A DNA stretch of 64,000 nucleotides, taken from positions 1-64,000 of the forward strand of contig JAPPHA010000072.1 in NCBI GenBank assembly GCA_028874915.1. The letters run 5' to 3'. Both the position numbers and the translations under genes were made by a program. Shown here in pieces: positions 29,030-39,112 of the stretch. Source of the DNA: Paracoccaceae bacterium (GTDB lineage: Bacteria > Pseudomonadota > Alphaproteobacteria > Rhodobacterales > Rhodobacteraceae). How positions within the stretch are numbered: position 1 is the stretch's first letter; each line of letters begins with the position of its first letter. The notes beneath the pieces are model-generated. The model was not told the DNA's origin, searched no databases, and saw nothing but the letters and a program-made list of their open reading frames with translations.

Positions 29030-29296
29030 ATGGCAAATTCACTCCAGGCGCGGAAACGGGTAAAACAGACCCGGCGCAGGACCGAGGTCAATCGGGCGCG
29101 CCGGTCGCGAATCCGAACCTTTCTGAAATCCGTCGAGGAGGCGGTTGATTCCGGTGATCGACAACGGGCGGCTTCGGCTCTCGCAGCCGCCGAACCCGAA
29201 GTCATGCGCGGGGTTACCAAAGGCGTCCTACACAAGAACACGGCTTCAAGGAAAATCTCGCGGCTTTCAGCGCGAATCAAGTCCATGGACGGATAG
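29030..29296 (+). CDS. rpsT: 30S ribosomal protein S20
   Basis: An 88-residue S20, beginning [17 protein letters not shown] at the ATG at 29030; the frame is open a little further upstream. Highly basic and helical, with the conserved [16 protein letters not shown] segment near the C-terminus. It binds 16S rRNA in small-subunit assembly. A strong rho-independent terminator follows 65 bases after the stop codon. In alphaproteobacteria rpsT commonly precedes dnaA; here one extra gene lies between. Confidence 0.96.
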   Translation: MANSLQARKRVKQTRRRTEVNRARRSRIRTFLKSVEEAVDSGDRQRAASALAAAEPEVMRGVTKGVLHKNTASRKISRLSARIKSMDG

Positions 29297-29360
29297 AACC
29301 CGACGGGCGGACGTCCTGCCGGCGTCGTCCCGAGCACGAGCTGATCGGCTCACGAATTCC

Positions 29361-29393
29361 ACTCCCGGGCCAGCGCCGGGAGTCGACTTTTTT
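29361..29393 (+). terminator. rho-independent terminator of rpsT
   Basis: A perfect eight-base stem, ACTCCCGG (29361-29368) with CCGGGAGT (29376-29383), closes a seven-base loop. It is followed by CGAC and a run of six T. It is the clearest intrinsic terminator in the window and separates rpsT transcription from the rhodanese-dnaA region. Confidence 0.9.
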
Positions 29394-29733
29394 GCCATTG
29401 GAATCATTGACGTTTTGCTTGCGTGATGGCTCGCGAATGGTGTTGCATGACACCGTGAATCCGGGTTCCATTGGCGTCCGGAGCCGGGCTGACAGCCGTT
29501 CCCGATGGGCACAGAAGCGGAACATGGGTCTGTCCGGAATCCGCCGAGCCCCGAATCAAATGTGACAGAATTTTGACAAAAAAAATTACATTTAAGCAAA
29601 GTTCTATGTTCGAACGGGTTGAGACCAGGGCAGTTCGGAAAGCAAAATCGGATTGAACCGCTCCCATCGCTGTGATTACCATTTCGGGAGGATCAGAATC
29701 ACCTTGCGGGGGGCAGACGGTGATCGGTGAATC
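29380..29733. promoter_or_regulatory. cluster of GANTC (CcrM) sites and AT-rich stretch upstream of rhodanese-dnaA
   Basis: The stretch between rpsT and the rhodanese gene contains seven GANTC motifs: 29380, 29401, 29457, 29537, 29553, 29696 and 29729 (first base of each). At 29570-29605 there is the most AT-rich run of the neighbourhood, with a TTGACA at 29573 and a run of A. In Caulobacter, GANTC methylation state controls dnaA transcription, and a CcrM gene is present in this window. It may be the dnaA promoter region. The GAATC word is common in this genome, so the enrichment needs a background count. I saw no convincing DnaA-box array. Confidence 0.45.
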
Positions 29734-30169
29734 TGCCGAAGACATTTCCGACATCTCTCCCGACGAAGCGTGGCGTGTTCTTGAGTCTTCTGCAGATACA
29801 GTCTTGGTCGATGTCCGGACCCGGCCCGAGTGGCAGTTTGTCGGATTGCCCGATTTGTCCGCCCTCGGACGGAGCGTGCTGACACTTGAGTGGCAGCGTT
29901 ATCCGGACATGGCAATCGAACGGGATTTTGCCGGAAAACTTTTCCTGGAATTCGGAGACAGGACCCCGTCCCGGCTTCTGTTCATCTGTCGCTCCGGTCA
30001 GCGGTCCAAGGCGGCGGCCCGTTGTGTTGCCGCCGCCGCCGCGGGTCAGGATCGGGCGATGGAATGCATTAATGTTGCAGAAGGATTCGAAGGCGACCGC
30101 GACTACAGAGGGCGCCGGGGATTGATTAACGGTTGGAAGGCACGGGGACTGGACTGGATCCAGTCCTGA
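29672..30169 (+). CDS. rhodanese-like domain protein
   Basis: A 165-residue single-domain rhodanese/sulfurtransferase-like protein. The conserved opening ISPDEAWRVL, then TVLVDVRTRPEW, leads to the active-site loop ICRSGQRSKAAA with the catalytic cysteine. Near the C-terminus, NVAEGFEGD and the INGWKARGL segment match bacterial rhodaneses of unknown role. I use the GTG at 29672; a GTG at 29720, preceded by a G-rich stretch, would remove 16 residues and is equally possible. No signal peptide. It lies between rpsT and dnaA and ends 50 bases before the dnaA start, so it may be cotranscribed with dnaA. Confidence 0.82.
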   Translation: MITISGGSESPCGGQTVIGESAEDISDISPDEAWRVLESSADTVLVDVRTRPEWQFVGLPDLSALGRSVLTLEWQRYPDMAIERDFAGKLFLEFGDRTPSRLLFICRSGQRSKAAARCVAAAAAGQDRAMECINVAEGFEGDRDYRGRRGLINGWKARGLDWIQS

Positions 30170-30219
30170 TTTTGCGGGTCGGCTGGCGCCGGTGCCCATG
30201 CACGGTTTTTGGAGAAGAT

Positions 30220-31617
30220 ATGTCGGTCGAGGTATGGCGTCGGATTCGCGGACAATTGCTGGAATCTCTTGGCAGGGATGCCTGCAGAAACTGGATTGAC
30301 CCCATCGAATTCCTGGAGGTCAGGGACGGGACGGCGTTCCTTTTGACGCCAACTGACTTTGTCAGCGATTGGGTCCGGCGAAACTATGCTGAGCCGATTC
30401 GGGCGGCCATACAAGCCGAAGGGCTGGCTGTCGAAAGGTTGTCTTTCCAGGCCCGGGGTGCGCTCGGCGACACTGTTTCCGGTGGCGACGACGGCTCGGC
30501 CAATGGCCATGGCACCGAATCGGACACCGAGACTGTTCTGGCCCGGCCTTCCGCCAGCGGGTCAGGTGGCGGAGGACTTCCCGGGGCACCCCTCGATCAG
30601 TGCTTTACATTCAATCGCTTCGTTGTTGGAAAGCCGAATGAACTGGCGTATGCCGCGGCGAGAAACGTAGCCGGAAGCGATACGGTCACCTTCAATCCCC
30701 TGTTCCTTTACGGCGGTGTCGGGCTCGGGAAAACGCATCTGATGCATGCGATCGCCTGGGACATCCAGGAACGGAATCCGTACGCCAACATTCTCTACCT
30801 TTCGGCTGAACAGTTCATGTATCGGTTCATCCAGGCCCTCAGGTCCAATGACACCATGAACTTCAAGGAACTGTTTCGATCCGTCGATGTTCTGCTTGTC
30901 GACGACGTTCAGTTCATCGCAGGCAAGGAAAGTACGCAGGAGGAGTTCTTCCACACCTTCAATTCGCTTGTTGACCAGAAGAGGAAGATCGTGATTTCTG
31001 CCGACCGGTCGCCGGGCGAGATCGACGGTCTCGGAGAACGCATCCGGACCCGGCTCCAGTCGGGGTTGGTGGTCGATGTCCATCCCACGGACTTCGAACT
31101 CAGGCTGGGCGTTCTTCAGGCCAAGGCCGAGGTGCTTTGCAGGGACAATGCCGACATCCATGTTGCGGATGGAGTTCTCGAGTTTCTTGCCAGGCGGATT
31201 TCGACGAATGTCCGGGTCCTGGAGGGTGCGCTCCACCGGCTGTTCGCGTTCGCCCTCTTCATTGGCAGAGAGGTGACCCTTGAGATGGCTCAGGATTGCC
31301 TGTCCGACATTCTGCGGGCGTCGTCCCGAAAGATTTCCATCGACGAGATCATCCGCAAGACGGCCGAGCACTATAACATCAGGATGGCTGATTTTCTCAG
31401 TCCCCGTCGGGCACGCTCCATTGTACGCCCCCGCCAGATCGCCATGTATCTGGCAAAACAGTTGACGACCAAGTCCCTGCCGGAGATCGGCAGGAACTTC
31501 GGTGGTCGTGATCACACGACGGTCCTGCATGCGATCCGGAGGATCGAGGAATTGCGGTCTGTCGATCATCATGTCGCGGAAGATCTTGAACTTCTCAGGC
31601 GGTCGCTGGAAGCCTGA
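30220..31617 (+). CDS. dnaA: chromosomal replication initiator protein DnaA
   Basis: A 465-residue DnaA, the AAA+ protein that opens the chromosomal origin. The ATG at 30220 is chosen for its GGAGAA ribosome-binding site and for matching the usual domain I start (WRRIRGQLLESLG). A variable linker (about residues 80-120) leads to the AAA+ domain, with Walker A GGVGLGKTH and Walker B LLVDDVQF, and the arginine-finger region is in GEIDGLGERIRTRL. Domain IV ends with the DNA-binding signature GGRDHTTVLHAIRRIEEL. It is followed by dnaN, recF and, after one small gene, gyrB. Confidence 0.98.
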   Translation: MSVEVWRRIRGQLLESLGRDACRNWIDPIEFLEVRDGTAFLLTPTDFVSDWVRRNYAEPIRAAIQAEGLAVERLSFQARGALGDTVSGGDDGSANGHGTESDTETVLARPSASGSGGGGLPGAPLDQCFTFNRFVVGKPNELAYAAARNVAGSDTVTFNPLFLYGGVGLGKTHLMHAIAWDIQERNPYANILYLSAEQFMYRFIQALRSNDTMNFKELFRSVDVLLVDDVQFIAGKESTQEEFFHTFNSLVDQKRKIVISADRSPGEIDGLGERIRTRLQSGLVVDVHPTDFELRLGVLQAKAEVLCRDNADIHVADGVLEFLARRISTNVRVLEGALHRLFAFALFIGREVTLEMAQDCLSDILRASSRKISIDEIIRKTAEHYNIRMADFLSPRRARSIVRPRQIAMYLAKQLTTKSLPEIGRNFGGRDHTTVLHAIRRIEELRSVDHHVAEDLELLRRSLEA

Positions 31618-31799
31618 GCTTCGCGCCGGGCACGAGGTGATGGTGGGCGAAGTCAGCGGATTGCGCGTGGTCACGGATTCGGACAGACACTGAGCGAACC
31701 GTCTTCCGATCGACCGTTCTAGCGGTTATCAAAGTGTTGACGAAAGGAGCGATCGGGAGCGCTGACGCTTTCGTTTGTGGCGCACCGTTGGGGAACGAC

Positions 31800-32927
31800 A
31801 TGAGATTCACGATAGAACGCAGCGACTTGCTGAAGGCGACGGGGATCGCAAATTCAGTGGCCGACCGGCAAAACGCCAAGATCATCCTGGGCTTTGTGCT
31901 GATCGAATCCCGGGACGATCGCGTGACCTTTCGCGCTGCCAATTCGACTATCGAAGTCATTGCGACATGTGACGCCGTGGTGGAGACCCCTGGCGCCGCC
32001 ACGGTCAATGCGGCGACGCTCAATGAAATTGCCAGGAAACTTCCGTCTGGATGCACCGTCAACATCTCGCTTGAGGCCCTCGAACCGCAGGATCAGATCA
32101 CTGTCGAGGCCGCAAATGCCGTCTTCAGGCTTGGCACCCTGGCCTGGGAAGACTTTCCGGTCATGCCGGAGCATGAATTCAGTTGTCGGTTTGCCCTTCC
32201 GGTGTCCGAGTTCGATCGACTGATCAACATGACTCGTTTCGCCATCTGCGAGGATGAAACAAGGCGATACCTGAACGGGACCTATCTCCACATCTATCCG
32301 GAAAATGAACCTGACGCCCTTCGCGCTGTCACAACCGACGGGCATCGCCTGGCCTTGGCATGGACAGATCTCCCTGAAGGCGCGGAGGGAATGCCGGGCG
32401 TGATCCTTCCAAAAAGAACGGTGCTGGAACTCGGCAAGATCATCAGTGCCGATGACGAGGTGGTGAACCTGTCTGTCTCCCCCAACCTGGTTCGATTCGA
32501 AATGGGCCGTCTGGTGTTGACCTCTGGCGTCATCGATGCCCGCTACCCGGACTACACCCGTGTCATCCCGCCCGACAACACCATTCGGCTTGATGTCGAC
32601 CGAGCTGGTTTCATCCACGCCGTCGACCGGGTGTCCACCGTAAGCCTCGAACAGGATTCTCAGGCCGTTGCCGTGTCCCTGGAACGGGATCGCATCAAGC
32701 TCAACCTTAACGCCAGGGAAAGCGGAACGGCGGACGAGGTGCTGGCCGCCGCGTATGACGGGGACGACATGGTCATTGGATTCAACTGTTCCTACTTGAT
32801 GGATCTGGCCCAAAGCCTTCGGCGTGATCGCGTCATCTTCATGTTGGCCAGTCCGACGCAGCCGGCGATCGCCCGCGATGGAGACGACGAGAAGGCCCTG
32901 TTCGTGGTGATGCCGATGCGGGTCTGA
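31800..32927 (+). CDS. dnaN: DNA polymerase III beta sliding clamp
   Basis: A 375-residue beta clamp; the dimer ring tethers DNA polymerase to DNA. The ATG at 31800 gives MRFTIERSDLLKA, a standard opening. Three clamp domains are present; recognisable stretches include ATNSTIEV-like AANSTIEVIA, YLNGTYLH, TTDGHRLALA and the C-terminal VVMPMRV that lines the partner-binding pocket. It lies 182 bases after dnaA and three bases before recF. Confidence 0.98.
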   Translation: MRFTIERSDLLKATGIANSVADRQNAKIILGFVLIESRDDRVTFRAANSTIEVIATCDAVVETPGAATVNAATLNEIARKLPSGCTVNISLEALEPQDQITVEAANAVFRLGTLAWEDFPVMPEHEFSCRFALPVSEFDRLINMTRFAICEDETRRYLNGTYLHIYPENEPDALRAVTTDGHRLALAWTDLPEGAEGMPGVILPKRTVLELGKIISADDEVVNLSVSPNLVRFEMGRLVLTSGVIDARYPDYTRVIPPDNTIRLDVDRAGFIHAVDRVSTVSLEQDSQAVAVSLERDRIKLNLNARESGTADEVLAAAYDGDDMVIGFNCSYLMDLAQSLRRDRVIFMLASPTQPAIARDGDDEKALFVVMPMRV

Positions 32928-32929
32928 CC

Positions 32930-34150
32930 TTGCCCGGAACCGCCATCCGGCAACTGGCGATTTCCTGTTTCCGTTCTCTCAGGCGCGTCCATATCGAGAC
33001 CGGCGGCCATTCGGTCGTCCTTCATGGCCGCAACGGCGTTGGCAAGACCAACGTGCTGGAGGCCGTCTCGATGCTCTCCCCGGGGCGCGGTCTCAGGAGT
33101 GCCCGGGCTGCGGAAATGGTCCGTTCCGGGGAATGCACCGGCTGGAGGATTTCCGGGCAGATCGATCTCCTGTCCCGGGGTCAGCATGCCCCACATGGAC
33201 ACGAAGTCGAGACCCGGTTTGACGGGAGCGGCAGTCGCGATGTTGTTGTCGATGGCAAACCGGCTCCACAGTCGGCGCTGGGCCGTGTGCTTCCGTTGAT
33301 GTGGCTGGTTCCCGTCATGGACCGCCTATGGCTCGAGGGATCGGAAGGCCGTCGTCGATTCCTTGACCGCATGGCCATGGGATTCGAGCCGGATCACGCC
33401 GAACGCAGCCTCGTCTACGCTCGGGCTCTGAGGGAGCGCAACGGGATGCTCAAGGCGGGTGTTAGGGACTCCGGGTGGTATGACGCCATCGAACTGCGCA
33501 TGGCGGAAGCGGGCGCTGCGATTGAGGCCAACCGTCAGGCGACGATTGACCGCCTGGTTGCAACGGGCAGTCAGATCGGTTCCGGATTTCCCAGGGCGGA
33601 GTTGTCGCTTGTCAGTTCCGGTAGGGAGGTGGAAAACGACGGATCTCCGGACTTGGCCAGGATGTCGGCGGCATGCGACGCGTTGGACGAGACGATGTCT
33701 CCCGGGGAGGCTGCGTCGATGGAGACCGGGACGGCGGACTGGTTTCGGGATCGCTTTCGGAAAGGGAGATCCGGAGACATTCTCTCCGGGCGGACCCGGA
33801 ACGGACCGCATCGCACCGATCTCCTGGCGGTTCACGCCGGCACGGGTCTGCCGGCCCGCCAATGCTCAACCGGTGAGCAAAAGGCTCTCTTGTTGTCTCT
33901 GATCCTCGCGGGAGCCCGGGCCCAGTCCGAGGACACAGGAATCGGAGCCACGCCGGTCCTTCTGCTCGACGAGGTTTCCGCCCATCTCGACGAAAGCCGC
34001 CGCGGCGAACTCTATCACGAGCTCGAACGCCTCGGTGCGCAGGTCTGGATGACCGGGACCGAACCCGAGTTGTTCGCGTCGCTGGGCGGCGATTTCCGGA
34101 AGTTTTCTGTCGTGTCCGAGGGCGGAGAAACCCGGATCGCCGCGGACTGA
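32930..34150 (+). CDS. recF: DNA replication and repair protein RecF
   Basis: A 406-residue RecF, an SMC-like ATPase that helps load RecA at gaps. The start is a TTG at 32930, only two bases after the dnaN stop; no ATG or GTG lies before the first conserved motif, so this start is probably genuine. Walker A is GRNGVGKTN, and the ABC signature appears as CSTGEQKALLLSL, followed by Walker B VLLLDEVSAHLD. Coupled translation from dnaN is likely. Confidence 0.95.
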   Translation: MPGTAIRQLAISCFRSLRRVHIETGGHSVVLHGRNGVGKTNVLEAVSMLSPGRGLRSARAAEMVRSGECTGWRISGQIDLLSRGQHAPHGHEVETRFDGSGSRDVVVDGKPAPQSALGRVLPLMWLVPVMDRLWLEGSEGRRRFLDRMAMGFEPDHAERSLVYARALRERNGMLKAGVRDSGWYDAIELRMAEAGAAIEANRQATIDRLVATGSQIGSGFPRAELSLVSSGREVENDGSPDLARMSAACDALDETMSPGEAASMETGTADWFRDRFRKGRSGDILSGRTRNGPHRTDLLAVHAGTGLPARQCSTGEQKALLLSLILAGARAQSEDTGIGATPVLLLDEVSAHLDESRRGELYHELERLGAQVWMTGTEPELFASLGGDFRKFSVVSEGGETRIAAD

Positions 34151-34300
34151 GGGCGTCCCGGACCCGTGCACACAGGAACCGGGTATCCGGCGGCTGGGTG
34201 GACGAGGTTGGACGCACCGTACGGAACCGTCCCGGGCCACACTGAATTTCGGCTCGCGGGACGGGATGCAAGACAGGAAACGGCAACGGGAGATGTAAAC

Positions 34301-34759
34301 ATGACGGAGACAGCGCTCAGGAACGAACGGGTCAATCTGATCACCCTTGGCGTCGCGGATTTGGCCCGGTCTCGGGATTTCTATGCCAGGCTGGGCTGGA
34401 AACCGGTCGAGGATCTGCCGAATGTCACATTTTACAGGTTGCGCGGCGCTATGCTCGGGCTGTTCGGTCGCGAGGCTCTGGCCAAAGACCAGGGACGCCC
34501 GGGTACCGATCTGGGAACCGGGGCGATCACCTTGGCGCAGAACTTTCCGTCCGAACGGGATGTGGACGTGGCGTTCGACGCGGCATTGACGGCGGGAGCG
34601 ACGCCGCTGAAACCGCCCGAAGCCGTTTTCTGGGGCGGTTACTCGGGCTACTTCGCGGATCCCGACGGCCACGTCTGGGAACTTGCCCACAATCCCTTCT
34701 GGCCGCTTGATGCGGATGGATTCCTGGCTGAATCCGAAACGGAGACCGGCGCCCCGTGA
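34301..34759 (+). CDS. VOC/glyoxalase-family protein
   Basis: A 152-residue vicinal-oxygen-chelate fold protein, beginning at the ATG at 34301 (MTETALRNERVNLITLGVADL). The double beta-alpha-beta-beta-beta pattern is visible: VADLARSRDFYARLGW in the first half and YSGYFADPDGHVWELAHNPFW at the end, where the Glu and nearby residues often bind metal. The family includes glyoxalase I and bleomycin/fosfomycin resistance proteins, but this one cannot be assigned to any of them. It sits between recF and gyrB. Confidence 0.85.
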   Translation: MTETALRNERVNLITLGVADLARSRDFYARLGWKPVEDLPNVTFYRLRGAMLGLFGREALAKDQGRPGTDLGTGAITLAQNFPSERDVDVAFDAALTAGATPLKPPEAVFWGGYSGYFADPDGHVWELAHNPFWPLDADGFLAESETETGAP

Positions 34760-34897
34760 GCCGGGATCCCGCCTGCGGGCGGGCGGAGAGCCGAGGAATC
34801 GACTGTCCGTTGCGCTTGCCCCGGATCCGGGTACCAGGCGTCGAATGACCGGTGCCGTCGCGTGACATTCGGCGGCCCAATCGCTATATGATGGTGA

Positions 34898-37336
<2,439 letters not shown>

Positions 37337-37655
37337 TCGCCGGCCAACGTCCCCGTTTCACCCAGCATCCCACACCTCAAATCCGGTTTCCAGCTTGACG
37401 TCCATTTCCGGTTCTCCGGAACCGGGCGCATCCCCGATTTGTGAGACGTCACGGGCCTGGTCGGGTGCGCGGTTGGCAGAACGCGATTGGCCCGCATTGA
37501 TGATTGATCCCCGCATTTGCGGCAGACCGGCGGCAGATTCTCCATTTGCGACCATCGGAGTCGATTTCTGTCCATACAACCGTTCCGATTCCTGACAACT
37601 CAGCAACGCGGGAAGGCGAATCGGCCAAGGTCCCGGCGACGACTGTCAGGTTCCG
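37337..37655. other. intergenic region after gyrB
   Basis: About 320 bases between gyrB and the MFS gene. No gene, strong terminator or repeat is visible. Confidence 0.5.
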
Positions 37656-38930
37656 ATGCTCGCCATCTCCTTTTCTTCGCTGTTTCTCACGGTTCTGCTG
37701 GTTCAGCTCAGTTCAGGTGGGCTGGGTCCGCTCGATGCACTATCCGGTTCCAAACTCGGTTTCGCCACGAGCGAAATCGGGGTCTTGGGATCCGCCCACT
37801 TTCTCGGATTTTTTCTTGGTTGCTGGTGGGCGCCCCGTCTCATCGGCCTGATCGGTCACTCCCGTGCCTTTTCCGTTTTCGCTGCGGCCGGAACGGTCGG
37901 GACGGCGGCGCATATGCTGCTGCCCGACCCGTGGGTGTGGGCGGCACTTCGGGTCCTTTCCGGCCTGTGCGTTGCCGGCTGCTATACCGTTGTCGAGGGG
38001 TGGCTTCATGCCAAGGTTTCCAACGCCACCCGGGGTCGATCTCTCGGGATTTACCGGGTCGTCGACATGGTCGGCGGACTGACCGCGCAGTTGATGATCG
38101 GAATTCTGGAACCGGCGGTCTATGCTTCCTACAACATCCTGGCGATGCTGTGCTGCGCATCGCTGCTGCCGTTGGCGCTCACCCGGCTTCCCCAACCGGC
38201 GACGGCCGGGACGTTGCGGTTGCATCCGATGATGGCACCGCGGATTTCGCCCATGGCCACGGCGGGAGTCATCGTGGCTGGCCTGACCAGCGCCTGCATC
38301 CGAATGGTCGGTCCCGTCTTTGGCGAACGCATCGGCCTTGCCCCGGAGCAGATCGGTATTTTTCTCGCGGTGTTCATCCTTGGAGGGGCGGTCGCGCAAA
38401 TCCCGGTCGGATGGCTCGCTGACCGGTACGACCGCCGTCACGTCATGGTTTGGCTTTCGCTCGCGGCCATGGGATCGACAATGCTGGTGCTCACGATGGC
38501 TGCGCGCGGGCCGGCGGCGATATTCGTCAACTCCTTCCTGGTCGGTGCGACCACCTTCCCAATCTATTCGGTTGCGGCCGCTCACGCGAATGACTTTGCG
38601 GAACGGACGCGGACAGTTGAACTCAATTCATCGCTGCTGTTTCACTATGCGATTGGTGCTATCGTCAGCCCCGTTATCGGTGCACTCCTCATCGATGATT
38701 TCGGCCCGACCGCCATGTTTGCCTTCATTGGCGCCATCCATGCCGGGCTCGGAATCATCGGGGTATCCCGGATGTTGGTCCGCCCAAGTCCGACCACTCG
38801 AACCGCCTATGTCTACATGCCAAGGACAAGCTTTCTGATCGGCCGATTGTTCCGGCGTCACCGCCGGACCGACCGGAAACCGTCGGTGGGTTCGTCTGCC
38901 GGTGGTGAGGACACACGGATTCCCGGTTGA
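37656..38930 (+). CDS. MFS transporter (YcaD-like)
   Basis: A 424-residue major facilitator superfamily protein with about 12 hydrophobic helices and no signal peptide. The opening pattern (SSLFLTVLLVQLSSGG...PLDALSGSKLGF) and the CYTVVEGWLHAK segment resemble the YcaD/sugar-phosphate-type branch. The conserved cytoplasmic-loop motif between helices 8 and 9 is GWLADRYDRRHV. The C-terminal 45 residues are hydrophilic and Arg-rich. The substrate is unknown. Immediately after its stop codon begins a degenerate copy of DNA from the 3' end of eamA. Confidence 0.88.
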   Translation: MLAISFSSLFLTVLLVQLSSGGLGPLDALSGSKLGFATSEIGVLGSAHFLGFFLGCWWAPRLIGLIGHSRAFSVFAAAGTVGTAAHMLLPDPWVWAALRVLSGLCVAGCYTVVEGWLHAKVSNATRGRSLGIYRVVDMVGGLTAQLMIGILEPAVYASYNILAMLCCASLLPLALTRLPQPATAGTLRLHPMMAPRISPMATAGVIVAGLTSACIRMVGPVFGERIGLAPEQIGIFLAVFILGGAVAQIPVGWLADRYDRRHVMVWLSLAAMGSTMLVLTMAARGPAAIFVNSFLVGATTFPIYSVAAAHANDFAERTRTVELNSSLLFHYAIGAIVSPVIGALLIDDFGPTAMFAFIGAIHAGLGIIGVSRMLVRPSPTTRTAYVYMPRTSFLIGRLFRRHRRTDRKPSVGSSAGGEDTRIPG

Positions 38931-38933
38931 TCG

Positions 38934-39110
38934 CTGTCAACGCCGTCCGGCGCGATCGACGTCGGGCGCGTTGAACACCTTTACGTAGCCAAGGTGGACT
39001 GTTTCCGGCGAGAATGCCGATCCCGGATTCGTCCAGGCGCCGGGATTCTTGCTGAAGGAAACCCCCAACAAAGGTGAAGGAGAAAACCATTCCAACGTAC
39101 CATGTGTAAA
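38934..39110 (-). pseudogene. degenerate fragment of an eamA-type (DMT) transporter 3' end
   Basis: This stretch aligns by eye with the 3' end of the intact eamA gene and the DNA following it (about 47229..47430). Shared words include GCGTTGAAC, CCAAGG(T/C)GGACTGTT, TCCGGCGAGAATGCCGATCCC versus TTCCGGCGAGAATTCCGATCCC, and TCGTCCAGGCG. On the minus strand the fragment reads MVFSFTFVGG then SGIGILAGNSPPW, corresponding to IMVFSVTFGW and LGIGILAGTG in EamA. About 24 bases of the intact gene are missing inside the fragment. It begins right after the MFS stop codon and ends near the sulfatase stop codon. Confidence 0.75.
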
Positions 39111-39112
39111 TT

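Noticed and set aside
29573-29608. TTGACA plus downstream TCTATG as a sigma-70 promoter for dnaA
   Set aside because: Spacing between the hexamers is about 24 bases, too long; no good -10 at 16-18 bases. Kept only as an AT-rich feature.
31618-31799. replication origin between dnaA and dnaN
   Set aside because: Only one weak DnaA-box-like word (TTATCAAAG) is visible; no box array or clear AT-rich unwinding element.
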